From NCBI GenBank assembly GCA_021809805.1, contig JAJZKA010000008.1, forward strand, positions 1 through 48,041: a stretch of DNA of 48,041 bases, written 5' to 3'. Each line of letters begins with the position of its first letter. Position 1 is the first letter of the stretch. Positions 1-8,900 of this stretch are shown one piece after another. Source of the stretch: Actinomycetes bacterium (lineage in GTDB: Bacteria; Actinomycetota; Acidimicrobiia; Acidimicrobiales; Bog-793). The position numbers and the translations under genes are program-made. The notes under the pieces were generated by a model, which did no database searches, had not been told where the DNA came from, and saw only the letters and a list, made by a program, of their open reading frames with translations.

Positions 1-7
1 TGGCGAC

Positions 8-538
8 GTGCGCGTCATCGCCGGCTCGAGCCGGGGGCGTCGGCTCCCGGCCCGCCTCCCCGGCACCGTCCGGCCGACCGCCGACCGGGTGCGCGAGGCG
101 ATCTTCGACGTGCTCGGGTCGATGGGTGGGGTCGAGGGCGCGTCCGTGCTCGACCTGTACTGCGGGAGCGGGGCGCTCGGGCTCGAGTCGCTCTCGCGGG
201 GCGCGGCGTCGGTCGTCTTCGTCGATCACGATCCCGCGGCCCTCGCCGCCGTGGAGACGAACCTGAAGGCGACCGGGCTGGCGTCCGCCAACGCCACGCT
301 CGTGCGGGCCGCCCTGCCGGGCTGGCTCGGCCGCGCCCCGCAGGTCGACTTGGCGCTGTGCGACCCCCCTTATGCCTTCTGCGACTGGCAGACGCTGCTC
401 GAGCTGCTCCACGCGAACGTGGCTGTGCTCGAGTCGTCGCACCCCGTCGTGCTCCCCGAGGGCTGGATGGTCGCGAGGGAGCGCCGCTACGGCGGTACGC
501 TCGTGACCGTGGCCCGTGCCAGAACGGCTCCATCGTGA
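8..538 (+). CDS. rsmD: 16S rRNA (guanine-N2) methyltransferase RsmD
   Basis: Predicted to methylate G966 of 16S rRNA with S-adenosylmethionine during assembly of the small ribosomal subunit. The 176 residues match the usual RsmD length. An N-terminal RVIAGSSRGRRL segment is followed by RPTADRVREAIFDVL, the SAM-binding loop DLYCGSGALGLE near residues 48-59, and the catalytic CDPPY motif near residue 118. The GTG start sits 8 bases from the window edge and gives the family-typical N-terminus, so the gene appears complete. Its stop overlaps the coaD start (GTGA), so the two are probably translationally coupled. rsmD-coaD adjacency is common in bacteria. Confidence 0.95.
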   Translation: MRVIAGSSRGRRLPARLPGTVRPTADRVREAIFDVLGSMGGVEGASVLDLYCGSGALGLESLSRGAASVVFVDHDPAALAAVETNLKATGLASANATLVRAALPGWLGRAPQVDLALCDPPYAFCDWQTLLELLHANVAVLESSHPVVLPEGWMVARERRYGGTLVTVARARTAPS

Positions 539-1095
539 GCGTCGCGCTCTTCCCCGGGTCCTTCGACCCGTTTCACAACGGCCACCTCGAGGTTGCCGAG
601 CGCGCCACTCGTCTTTTCGACGAAGTCGTGGTCGCCGCGTTGCGCAACCCCCAGAAGAGCGAGCCGCTCTTCTCGCTCTCCGAGCGCCACGAGATGCTCG
701 AGGAGTCACTCGCGCATCTCGAGCGGGTTCGCATCGTCGGCGTCTCGACCCTTGTGGTCAATGTTGCACGCGATGTCGGCGCGACGGCGATCGTGAAGGG
801 GCTCCGGGCGGTGTCGGACTTCGAGAACGAGCTGCAGATGGCCCAGATGAACCGCCAGCTGTCGGGTGTCGAGACGGTCTTCATCCCGACGAGCTCGCAG
901 TACTCGTTCATCGCTTCGCGGCTGTTGCGAGAGGTCGCGCGCTACGGCGGGGACGTCTCCGCGTTCGTGCCGAAGCCGGTCGCTGCCCACCTCGAGCGGC
1001 GGTTCGCCCGTGAGTCCGGCGCCGAGAGCGACCTCGACGTTCCCGACGCAGCCGGCGCCGACGCAGCGGGCCCCGACGCGGAAGTGGACCGGTAG
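535..1095 (+). CDS. coaD: phosphopantetheine adenylyltransferase
   Basis: Catalyses the fourth step of CoA synthesis, transferring AMP from ATP to 4'-phosphopantetheine. Right after the start the protein has the nucleotidyltransferase signature ALFPGSFDPFHNGHLE (T/HxGH type). KGLRAVSDFENELQMAQMN and the C-terminal SSQYSFIASRLLREVARYGGDVS block are also typical of CoaD. The ORF track opens far upstream at 358, but GTG 535 gives the normal N-terminus and overlaps the rsmD stop by four bases. The last 25 or so residues are an Ala/Asp-rich tail beyond the usual 160-residue enzyme. Confidence 0.95.
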   Translation: MSVALFPGSFDPFHNGHLEVAERATRLFDEVVVAALRNPQKSEPLFSLSERHEMLEESLAHLERVRIVGVSTLVVNVARDVGATAIVKGLRAVSDFENELQMAQMNRQLSGVETVFIPTSSQYSFIASRLLREVARYGGDVSAFVPKPVAAHLERRFARESGAESDLDVPDAAGADAAGPDAEVDR

Positions 1096-1102
1096 AATCG
1101 TG

Positions 1103-1681
1103 ATGGATCTGTTCGAAGACGTACCCGGTGACGACCTGTCGGCCGAGGCGCCTGACGCGGCGCCGACGGCCGAGGGGCTCATCCGCCGAGCGATCGACAC
1201 GGTGAACGCGGCCAAGGCCATGCCGCTCTCCGCCTCGGTCCTCGTCTCTCGCGAGGAGCTCGTCGAAGTGCTCAGCGCGGCGTTGGACCGCCTGCCCGGC
1301 GAGCTGCGCGAGGCGCGCTGGCTCTTGCGGGAGAAAGAGGAGTTCCTGGCCGACCGGGCGCGCGAGGCCGAGGCGCTTCTCGCCGACGTCCGGGCTCAGG
1401 CCGAGCACATGGTGTCGCGATCGGAGGTCGTTCGGCAGGCGAACCTCGTTGCCCAGCGCATCTTGGACGACGCCAACGACGAAGCTCGCCGGCTTCGCCA
1501 CGAGGCGGAGGACTACTGCGACCAGAAGCTCGCGGGGATGGAGATCGTGCTGGACCGGATCACCCGCACGGTGCGGGCAGGGCGCGAAAAGCTCCAGGCG
1601 ACGGCGCCGCCGCCGGTCGTCGAGGTCAAACCGGCGGAGGAGGGTGACGAGCCAGGCTTCTTCGATCAGGACCTCGCATAG
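1103..1681 (+). CDS. DivIVA/SepIVA-like coiled-coil protein
   Basis: A 192-residue, mostly helical, charged protein with no catalytic motif. Residues 50-160 read as a continuous coiled coil (REKEEFLADRAREAEALLADV, then NDEARRLRHEAEDYCDQKL), followed by a short acidic tail. In mycobacteria the matching position, just before the DUF177 gene and rnc, is held by the septation protein SepIVA. The position and the VxQRILDDANDEAxxLR-like helix support a DivIVA/SepIVA-type cell-envelope or division role, which is inferred. ATG 1103 is preferred; GTG 1100 directly precedes it in frame. A TAGAAT box overlaps the coaD stop just upstream. Confidence 0.7.
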   Translation: MDLFEDVPGDDLSAEAPDAAPTAEGLIRRAIDTVNAAKAMPLSASVLVSREELVEVLSAALDRLPGELREARWLLREKEEFLADRAREAEALLADVRAQAEHMVSRSEVVRQANLVAQRILDDANDEARRLRHEAEDYCDQKLAGMEIVLDRITRTVRAGREKLQATAPPPVVEVKPAEEGDEPGFFDQDLA

Positions 1682-1724
1682 CGCAAGCGGGACGCCGACC
1701 GGTTCGGCGGGAAAGGAGGTACAG

Positions 1725-2261
1725 GTGGACTCCTTCGTGGTGCACGTGGCCAAGCTCCGCAGGGTGCTCGGCACCCGTTGGCACGAGGTGCGCACCGGAC
1801 CGGTGGACCCCGAGCACGTCATCGCGCCGAGGTCCTCGGCGGACAGTACGGTGCCTGACGGCGCCGAGGCGATCTGCGAGGTCTCGCTCGAGTCGTTCTC
1901 CGGAGGCGTGATGGTGACCGGGACGGTCGCCGCGCCGTGGCAGGGCCTGTGCAGACGGTGCGCCAAGCCGGTCGACGGCATGCTGCGGATCGCCGTGAGA
2001 GAGCGGTTCACCGAGCCGTCTGCCAGCTACGGCGACCCCGAGGACGACGAGGCCTATCCGATCCACGACGACGTCTTGGACCTCGGGCCGATGGTCCGGG
2101 ACGCTGTCGTCCTCGAGCTCCCCCTGGCGCCGCTGTGCCAGGAGGACTGCAAGGGGCTCTGTCCCCACTGCGGCGTCGACCGCAACGAGGAGGAATGCCA
2201 GTGCGAGACGCCACGCGATCCCAGGTGGGCTAACCTCGATGTGCTCCGGTCGGCCCCCTAG
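1725..2261 (+). CDS. DUF177 (YceD-family) protein
   Basis: YceD/DUF177 proteins are encoded next to rpmF in most bacteria and are linked to 23S rRNA and ribosome accumulation; the exact activity is unsettled. The 178 residues show the family pattern: a central LCRRCAKPVDG cysteine pair, an acidic DPEDDEAYPIHDDVLDLGPMVRDAVVLELP segment, and a C-terminal four-cysteine cluster (C-x3-C-x3-CPHC style) likely to bind zinc. Start choice is firm: AAAGGAGGT at 1712-1720 lies four bases before GTG 1725. The gene is followed by a structured leader and rpmF. Confidence 0.9.
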   Translation: MDSFVVHVAKLRRVLGTRWHEVRTGPVDPEHVIAPRSSADSTVPDGAEAICEVSLESFSGGVMVTGTVAAPWQGLCRRCAKPVDGMLRIAVRERFTEPSASYGDPEDDEAYPIHDDVLDLGPMVRDAVVLELPLAPLCQEDCKGLCPHCGVDRNEEECQCETPRDPRWANLDVLRSAP

Positions 2262-2283
2262 CCCGCTGTCGGCCGGTGGCACA

Positions 2284-2324
2284 CCCCGGCGTATTCCCGG
2301 GGCACTGGTACGGGGGAGCCCCCG
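2284..2324 (+). promoter_or_regulatory. two stem-loops in the rpmF leader
   Basis: In the 114-base gap before rpmF, CCCCGG (2284-2289) pairs with CCGGGG (2297-2302) across a 7-base loop. Shortly after, CGGGGG pairs with CCCCCG (2311-2324). No T-run follows, so they could be mRNA leader structure or a weak attenuator rather than a terminator. Function is not shown by the sequence. Confidence 0.4.
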
Positions 2325-2375
2325 GGCCACCGACTCGCCGGCGGTTGCCGGCACGGATCTGGAGCGCAACTGACG

Positions 2376-2555
2376 ATGGCCGTCCCGAAGAAGAAGACAT
2401 CCAAGTCCAAGGGGCGGAGCCGCCGCGCCGCGAACTGGCGGCTCGAGGCGCCGCCGCGCAGCCTCTGCCCCCACTGTCACCAGGCGAAGCTGCCGCACGT
2501 CGTCTGCCCGAACTGCGGTTGGTACAAGGGACGCCAGGCGGTCGAGGTCGACTGA
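2376..2555 (+). CDS. rpmF: 50S ribosomal protein L32
   Basis: A 59-residue structural protein of the large ribosomal subunit, too short to appear as its own line in the ORF track. It opens with MAVPKKKTSKSKGRSRRAANW, the near-invariant L32 N-terminus. It carries a CPHC...CPNCGWYKGR zinc ribbon, making it the zinc-binding (C+) form. It ends one base before plsX, so the two are co-transcribed, matching the conserved DUF177-rpmF-plsX arrangement. A possible TAACCT -10 element lies at the end of the preceding gene. Confidence 0.96.
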   Translation: MAVPKKKTSKSKGRSRRAANWRLEAPPRSLCPHCHQAKLPHVVCPNCGWYKGRQAVEVD

Positions 2556-2556
2556 G

Positions 2557-3579
2557 ATGCCCCGGGGACGCCCCCCTCGTGGCGCGCGGGCCCCCCGGCT
2601 TTCGGGCAGTCTGCCGGTCGCGTTGGACGCGATGGGCGGCGACAAGGCGCCCGGTGAGATCGTGGCCGGCGCGCGCCGCGCTGGTGAAGAGGGGATCGAC
2701 GTCGTCTTGGTGGGCCGACCCACAGCGCTCGGCGAGACCGGTGACCTCGAGGTCGTCGCGGCGAGCGAGGTCATCGAGATGGGTGAAGACGCCGCGCAGG
2801 GCGTGCGCCGTAAGAAGGACTCGTCGCTCGTTCGCGCCGCGGAGCTCGTACGTGACGGCGCGGCCAGTGCCATGGTGAGCGCCGGGAACACGGGTGCGAC
2901 GATGGCCTCGGCGCTTCTGCGCATGGGGCGGCTCCCCGGTGTCGCTCGCCCCTGCATCGCCACCCCACTGCCTCGTCTCGGCCGCGCGCCGGCCGTCCTC
3001 GTCGACGCGGGGGCGAATGCCGAGTGCACGAGCGCCATGCTCGTCCAGTTCGCCCAGATGGGTGTCGCCTATGCGTCGTCCCGCTATGGCGTGCGGGATC
3101 CGTCGGTGGCGCTGCTCTCCATCGGTGAGGAGCCGACCAAGGGCACGCCCCTCGTGAAGGAGGCGCACGCGATCCTCGCCGCAGGGGCCGGCGTGCGGTT
3201 CGTCGGCAACGTCGAGGGCCGCGACCTCATGCCAGCCACCGCGGACGTCGTCGTGACCGACGGCTTCACCGGCAACGTCACCCTGAAGGCCCTCGAGGGG
3301 TCGCTCCGGTTCATCGTGGACACCCTTTTCTCGGTGTTCTCGACCGACGATGCCACCAAGGCCGCCGCCGAGGTCCTGGTGCCCCATCTCCTCCCCGTCG
3401 CCGCCGAGCTCGATCCCGAGAACACCGGGGGCGCCATGCTGCTCGGCGTCGACGGGGTGTGCGTGATCAGCCACGGCTCTTCGAGCGCCACTGCGATCCT
3501 CAACGCCGTGCGGGTCGCCCACGAGCTTGCCGAGGGCGGCTTGGTAGACCGCTTGGCCGAGGCGGTGAAGCCCGGCTGA
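2557..3579 (+). CDS. plsX: phosphate acyltransferase PlsX
   Basis: Converts acyl-ACP and phosphate to acyl-phosphate, the donor used by PlsY in phospholipid synthesis; it is a peripheral membrane enzyme. The core begins at about residue 18 with PVALDAMGGDKAPGEIVAGA, the PlsX signature. Further family blocks are VSAGNTGATMASALLRMGRL, GANAECTSAMLVQFAQMG and VTDGFTGNVTLKALEG. The C-terminal GGAMLLGVDGVCVISHGSSSATA segment is also typical. At 340 residues it matches the family plus a short basic N-terminal extension. The ATG lies one base after the rpmF stop. Confidence 0.95.
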   Translation: MPRGRPPRGARAPRLSGSLPVALDAMGGDKAPGEIVAGARRAGEEGIDVVLVGRPTALGETGDLEVVAASEVIEMGEDAAQGVRRKKDSSLVRAAELVRDGAASAMVSAGNTGATMASALLRMGRLPGVARPCIATPLPRLGRAPAVLVDAGANAECTSAMLVQFAQMGVAYASSRYGVRDPSVALLSIGEEPTKGTPLVKEAHAILAAGAGVRFVGNVEGRDLMPATADVVVTDGFTGNVTLKALEGSLRFIVDTLFSVFSTDDATKAAAEVLVPHLLPVAAELDPENTGGAMLLGVDGVCVISHGSSSATAILNAVRVAHELAEGGLVDRLAEAVKPG

Positions 3580-3590
3580 GGTGCCGTGGC

Positions 3591-3611
3591 CGACGACGGG
3601 CCCGGTCGTCG
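3591..3611. terminator. possible hairpin after plsX
   Basis: CGACGAC at 3591-3597 pairs with GTCGTCG at 3605-3611 around a 7-base, itself GC-palindromic loop, 12 bases after the plsX stop. There is no U-tract, so intrinsic termination is uncertain. Confidence 0.35.
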
Positions 3612-3725
3612 TGGCTCTCCGAGGCCTGCCCGTTGCGATGTCCCACCGGGCAGCCCCCGATGTGCTGCCGAGCAGCCCTGGCAGTGGCACTGCGGCCCAG
3701 GGTGCACCCTGTGACCCTGTAACAT

Positions 3726-3764
3726 CGGGGTTCGTTGCCGGCAACACCGGGGTTCGTTGCCGGC
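3726..3764 (+). repeat. 22-bp-period direct repeat upstream of acpP
   Basis: The 17-mer CGGGGTTCGTTGCCGGC occurs at 3726-3742 and again at 3748-3764, in the 200-base gap between plsX and acpP. It lies directly before the acpP ribosome binding site region. It may be a slippage duplication or paired protein-binding sites. Confidence 0.85.
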
Positions 3765-3785
3765 CCTTTGAGCCCAGGAGCCCGC

Positions 3786-4082
3786 GTGCCTGCAGAGACC
3801 CACATCGAGCAAGCGCCACTCGACCGCCAGGCGGTGTTCGAGCTGATCCGCGACCAATTGGCGGACATCCTCGAGACCGACCCCGGGCGCATCAGTGAGG
3901 GGTCATCGTTCTCCGAGGACCTCGACGCCGACTCCCTTGCCCTCATCGAACTGGTCGAAGCGCTCGAGGAGGAGCTGGGTGAGCGGACGGTGGGGTTTCG
4001 GATCGACGACGAGGACCTGGAGGATCTGCGTACCGTCCGTGACGCCGTCGACTATGTCGTCGCCAAGCTCGGGGCGGCCTGA
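3786..4082 (+). CDS. acpP: acyl carrier protein
   Basis: Carries growing acyl chains on a 4'-phosphopantetheine arm in fatty acid synthesis. The 98 residues contain the attachment motif DADSLALIELVEALEEE, with the modified serine near residue 50, after SFSEDL. The C-terminal part (ERTVGFRIDDEDLEDLRTVRDAV) is slightly longer than in E. coli ACP. The track's ATG is far upstream. GTG 3786 is preferred because AGGAG (3776-3780) lies five bases before it and the resulting N-terminus fits. It lies between plsX and rnc, the usual plsX-acpP-rnc order without the fab genes. Confidence 0.9.
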   Translation: MPAETHIEQAPLDRQAVFELIRDQLADILETDPGRISEGSSFSEDLDADSLALIELVEALEEELGERTVGFRIDDEDLEDLRTVRDAVDYVVAKLGAA

Positions 4083-4092
4083 CCGGAGGCAC

Positions 4093-4788
4093 GTGGCAGG
4101 ATCCAGCGACGGAGCATCGAGGCTCGCGGAACGCCTCGGTCACGAGCTTGCCACCCCCGCACTGCTCCAACAGGCGCTCTCGCATCGCAGCTGGTGCGCC
4201 GAGCAGGGTGGCCAGCCATCGAACGAACGGCTGGAGTTCCTGGGGGACGCCGTCCTCGGCCTGGTCGTCGCAGAGCACTGTTATCGGCGCTTCCCTGAGA
4301 TGCCCGAGGGGGAGCTTGCCAAGGTACGAGCGGCGGTGGTGAACGCCCGGGTGCTCGCCGAGGTCGCCGACGAGCTCGACATCGGCAGTGCGATCCTGCT
4401 CGGCAAGGGGGAGGAGGCCTCGGGAGGGCGCACCAAGCCATCGATCCTCGCGGACGCCTTCGAGGCGGTCATCGGCGCCCTGTACTTGGACGCGGGGTGG
4501 AGCGCTGCCGAGCAACTCGTCCTGCGGTTTCTCTTGCCGCGGATCGAACGAGCTGCGGCGGAGCCCGACGACTTCGACCAAAAAGGACTGCTCCAGGAGC
4601 TCGCTGTCCGCCACGGCGAGGGGATCCCGCGCTACGTGGTGGTGGGGACCGGCCCCGACCACGACCGCCAGTTCGAGGCCACCGTGTTCGTCAACGGCGT
4701 GGAGCGGGGGAGCGGGACCGGCGGGACCAAGAAGGACGCGGAGCAGGACGCCGCCCGCCACGCCCTCTCGGAGATCCGACGTGCCTGA
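4093..4788 (+). CDS. rnc: ribonuclease III
   Basis: Double-strand-specific endoribonuclease that processes rRNA precursors and structured mRNAs. The catalytic domain has the family signature NERLEFLGDAVLGLVVAEHC near residues 41-60 and the second acidic cluster DAFEAVIGALYLDAGW. A C-terminal dsRNA-binding domain runs from DQKGLLQELAV to the end, including GTKKDAEQDAARHAL. The length of 231 residues is normal. GTG 4093 follows GGAGG at 4085-4089. The 3' end overlaps the mutM start by eight bases, so translation is probably coupled. Confidence 0.95.
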   Translation: MAGSSDGASRLAERLGHELATPALLQQALSHRSWCAEQGGQPSNERLEFLGDAVLGLVVAEHCYRRFPEMPEGELAKVRAAVVNARVLAEVADELDIGSAILLGKGEEASGGRTKPSILADAFEAVIGALYLDAGWSAAEQLVLRFLLPRIERAAAEPDDFDQKGLLQELAVRHGEGIPRYVVVGTGPDHDRQFEATVFVNGVERGSGTGGTKKDAEQDAARHALSEIRRA

Positions 4789-5680
4789 GCTTCCCGAGGT
4801 CGAGACCCTCCGCCAGGACCTCGCGAAGGAGGTCGTCGGCAAGAAGGTGAAGACCGTCTCGGTCTTCAATGGACGTTCCGTCAGACGTCACCCGAGCGCC
4901 AAGCACTTCCGGGGCCTGCTCGAAGGTCGAACGTTGAAGGCCGTGGGCCGCCTCGGCAAGTACCTGCTCGTCTCCTTGGACAACAAGGACACCTTGGTCA
5001 TCCACCTGGGCATGAGCGGCCAGCTGCTGCGCGTCAAGAGCCCGAAGGAGCCCAAACCCAAGCACACCCACGTCGTGATCACCTTCACCCAGGGCGGCGA
5101 GCTCCGCTACGTCGACCCGCGCACCTTCGGGGAGATGTTCGTCTCTTCGCCGCAACCGCCCGCCTCGACCAATGGCTCGTCGCTGCCCGTCGGCATGGCG
5201 ACGGGCGACGGTGCCGCGCTGCGTCGCCAAGTGCCCGAGCTCGCCCACCTCGGATTCGACCCCATCGAGGACATGATGAGCTGGGACCGCTTCGGGGTTC
5301 TGCTCCGCCAGCACCGTACCGGCCTCAAGGCGCTGCTCATGGACCAAGAGTTCGTGTCTGGCATCGGGAACCTCTACTCGGACGAGATCCTCTTCAGCGC
5401 GGGGCTGCGCTACGACCGTCCGGCGTCCGGACTGACCGCGACCGAGGTCCGGCGACTCTACCGAGCGATGGTTGAGACGCTCTCTGACGCGATCAAGCAC
5501 CGTGGTTCGACGCTTGTCGACGAGCAGTACCGTGACCTCTTCGGGGAGGCGGGCGACTACCAGGGCAGTCACCAGGTCTACGACCGCGAGGGCGAGCCGT
5601 GCCGCAGGTGCCGGAACCCGATCGTGCGGACCAAGGCATCGGGGCGCTCGACGTACTACTGCGAGCACTGCCAGGTTTGA
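4781..5680 (+). CDS. mutM: formamidopyrimidine-DNA glycosylase
   Basis: Base-excision repair enzyme that removes oxidised purines such as 8-oxoguanine and nicks the abasic site. After the initiator the protein begins PELPEVETLRQDL, giving the catalytic N-terminal proline and adjacent glutamate. HLGMSGQLL, VDPRTFGE, GIGNLYSDEILF and the C-terminal zinc finger (CRRC...CEHC, with KASGRSTYYC) are all present. The 299 residues include a short Ser/Pro-rich insert after FGEMFVSS. GTG 4781 is fixed by the catalytic proline and overlaps rnc. The rnc-mutM-smc order is conserved in actinobacteria. Confidence 0.95.
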   Translation: MPELPEVETLRQDLAKEVVGKKVKTVSVFNGRSVRRHPSAKHFRGLLEGRTLKAVGRLGKYLLVSLDNKDTLVIHLGMSGQLLRVKSPKEPKPKHTHVVITFTQGGELRYVDPRTFGEMFVSSPQPPASTNGSSLPVGMATGDGAALRRQVPELAHLGFDPIEDMMSWDRFGVLLRQHRTGLKALLMDQEFVSGIGNLYSDEILFSAGLRYDRPASGLTATEVRRLYRAMVETLSDAIKHRGSTLVDEQYRDLFGEAGDYQGSHQVYDREGEPCRRCRNPIVRTKASGRSTYYCEHCQV

Positions 5681-5964
5681 ACAACCAAGGCCCGTCCAAA
5701 AAGGGCTGTGCGCGCGGCACTTCGGCCGTCGACGCTGCCCGTGCGCCGTTCGCCCCGGACAGGGCCGACGCAGTCTCCATCGCCGGCCATGCGCAGGCGA
5801 AGGGCCGGAGATGGGCACAGGTGTCGCGCGCCCGCACCCGTCCGCTGGGACAGCCCGCCATTCGTCGCACGTGACGGTCTTTTCGACCCTGCCATGCCAG
5901 CCGCGCGTGGGGCCCTGCGACTGTCACGGGAAGGGCGCCGAAGCGTTGGTATGGTCGGCGGCCG
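5681..5964. other. gap between mutM and smc with no supported gene
   Basis: About 280 bases. No frame here resembles an acylphosphatase, a gene often found between mutM and smc, and the ORFs listed in the track look like GC-rich shadows. The only signal I see is the smc promoter box at the right end. Confidence 0.6.
5950..5955 (+). promoter_or_regulatory. -10 box of a possible leaderless smc promoter
   Basis: TATGGT lies nine bases before the smc ATG, and no ribosome binding site is visible between them. No clear -35 element is seen. Confidence 0.4.
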
Positions 5965-8900
5965 ATGTTCCTCAAGTCACTCAGCATGAAGGGGTTCAAG
6001 TCGTTCGCGGACCCGACCGTGCTCGAGTTCGAGCCAGGGATCACTGTCGTGGTCGGTCCGAACGGCAGTGGCAAGTCCAACGTGGTCGATGCGGTGACCT
6101 GGGTGCTGGGCGCCCAAGGACCGCGCTCGCTGCGCTCGCAGAAAATGGAGGATGTCATCTTCGCGGGAACGAGCAGCCGACCGGCACTCGGTCGGGCGGA
6201 AGTATCCCTGACGATCGACAACAGCTCGGGGAAGCTGCCGGTCGGCATGGCCGAGGTGACGATCACGAGGACCCTGTTTCGCTCGGGTGACAGCGAGTAC
6301 GCCATCAATGGCACCGCGTGCCGGCTGCTCGACATCCAGGATCTCTTGAGCGACTCGGGTGTCGGGCGCCAGCAGCACATGATCATCGGCCAGAACCAGC
6401 TCGACACGGTGCTGACGGCGCGCCCCGAAGACCGCCGCGCCCTCATCGAAGAGGCGGCCGGAGTGCTCAAGCACCGGCGTCGGCGGGAGCGCGCGGAGCG
6501 GCGCCTCGAGGCGACCCAGGAGAACCTCGAGCGCCTCGGCGATCTCGTGCGGGAGCTGCGCAGGCAGATCCGCCCGCTGGAGCGCCAGGCTGCGGCCGCC
6601 CGATCGCACGCGACCATCTCCGCCGAGCTGCGCGCCGTGCGCATCCATCTGGTGGGCACCGAGCTTGCCGAGCTTGCCGCTCGGCGTGCCAAAGCCGCCG
6701 AGGATCTCGCAGCGCTCGTCGAAGAGGAGCGGTCGCTCCACGAGGCACTCGAGTCGCTGGATGCCCAGGCCGCCACCACCGCTGCGGAGCTCTCGGCGAA
6801 CCGCGAGGAGGACCTCGCGGCGGCCTTGGGCCAGGTGCAGGCGCTCGTAGAGCGGGCGCGGGGCACGGCGAACGTCTTGCGCGAGCGGGCGCGCGCCCTC
6901 GCCGCGGCCCTGGACGCTGCCGCCGACGTGGATGTCGTGTCGACCCTGGAGGCCGAAGCGTCTCGGCTCGCCGCGGAGCTCGAGTCCGCGACCCATGAAG
7001 AAGCGGCGCTCGGTCCTGAGCGCGCCTCCCTGGACGTCCTCGCCCAGGACCTCGAAGCGGCGGAGGAGTCCTTCCGCGCCCGGTGGGGCGATGGCGCCGG
7101 CGAGCAGGAAGAGCTGCGGGCACTCGACGACCTGCGGCGCCGTGTGGAGCTCCAGCGCAGCGCGATGACCCATCACCGGCGGGCCCTTGTCGCGGTCGAC
7201 GGCCGCCTCGCGTCGGTCGCCGAGCGTCTGGCGGCGACCGCGGGCGCGATCGAAGAGCTCACTGCCCGCCGCGGCGCGCTGGAAGAGGAGGCGGCACGCC
7301 TCGCTGATGCCGCTGCTGGCGCAGAGAGGGCGCTCGCAACGGCACGCGAGCGGGCCGACGCGGCGGAGCAGGCCGTCCGAGTCGCCGACCAGGAGCGGCA
7401 CCGCAGCGCCGCCCGCGCCGAGGCACTCGCTCGCGCCCTGCGCGACCTGGAGGGAGCGGGCGGGCGCGAGATCCTCTCCGATGTCGACGGCGTCATCGGC
7501 GCTCTCGCCGACATCATCGAGATCGACGCGGGATGGGAGGCGGCGTTCGACGCAGCGGCAGGTGCCTCGATGGCCGCGGTGGTCGTCTCGGGGCGCGTAG
7601 CGGCGCATGAAGCACTCGACCGCCTCCACCGCCAAGGCGCGACCGGCGCGCTGCTCGCAGCAGGACGCCGGGGTCGAGAGGACGCGCCGCTCGCGCTGCC
7701 TTCGGGTGCCGAGCCGCTCCGGGACCACGTGCGGCGCCGTCCTTCGGTGGCTGCCGAGATCGACGAGGTGCTCGATGCGCTGGTGGGCAGGTCGGTGCGC
7801 GTCGACAGCTGGGAGGCGGCGCTCGACGTCGCCCTCGATCGTCCGGACCTCGTCGTCGTGACGACCAGTGGCGATCGCTTCGCCGACTCCGGGTGGCGCA
7901 TCCGCTCCTCCAAGGGCGTCGTCACCGCCGCAGCGGTGGAGGATGCCGAACGTCGAGCGGTCGAGGCCGCGGCACGCGCAGAAGAGTCAGGTGCCGCGGC
8001 GCGTGCTGCACGCCAGGCGCTCGATGTCGCGACCAAAAGCGTCGGTGATGCCGGGCGAGCGCTCGCGGGCAACGACGCAGCGCGTGCTGCAGCTGCCGCC
8101 GAGCTGCGGCGCGCGAGCGAAGAGCGGGACCGGGTTGCCGAGCTCTTGGAGGAAGGTCGACGCGAGCGGGACGAGGTTGCAGCGCGCCTCGAAGATGCCG
8201 AGACGACGCTCGAGGCGCTCGAGGCCTCGCTGCCGCGGGCCGAAGCCGCCGCCGAGGCGGCAGCCTCGCGAGCGACCACGCGGGCGGGGGAGGCGGAGGG
8301 GTTGGCGGCACGCCGGCGCGAGCTCGCGACGGCCCGTCACGCGCTCGAGGTACGCGAAGCCAGCCTCTCTGCCCGACGCCGTGTGCTGCTTGCCCGCCAG
8401 TCCGAGGTCGAGCGCCGCCTCGCCGGACATGCTGAAGAACGCGAGGCCGCTGCCGCTCGCCGGCGTCGCCTGGAGTCCGACGGTACGGCCCTCGAGCGTC
8501 TTCGTGCGGTGGTCGAAGTCGAGAGTCGCCGTCTCGAAGCGGTGTTCGCGTCCCTACGCGCGGCATACGCCCGCCAGACCGAGCAGGTGCGTGCTGGCTC
8601 TGCACGGATGGACTCGATCCGTGCAGAGCGAGCCGCGATCGAGCGACGCCAGGGACAGGTACGTGACCGAGCGCGGCTCTGCGATCGGGAGGTAGCAGAG
8701 ACCTCCCTGCGCGCCGAGGCGCTCGAGGAGACCGTCACCACCGAGCTCGGTATCTCACCCATCGACGCACAGGCGGCACCGGTTCCCGAGCTGCCAGAAG
8801 GTGTCAGCGCACACGCGCACGCTGCCGCGCTCGCACAGCGCCTCTCGTCGCTGGGGCCCGTGAACCCGCTCGCGCTCGACGAGCTCTCCGCCCTCGAAGA

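Noticed and set aside
5708-5989. ORF between mutM and smc as a possible acylphosphatase
   Set aside because: No acylphosphatase motif (VQGVGFR type) in any frame.
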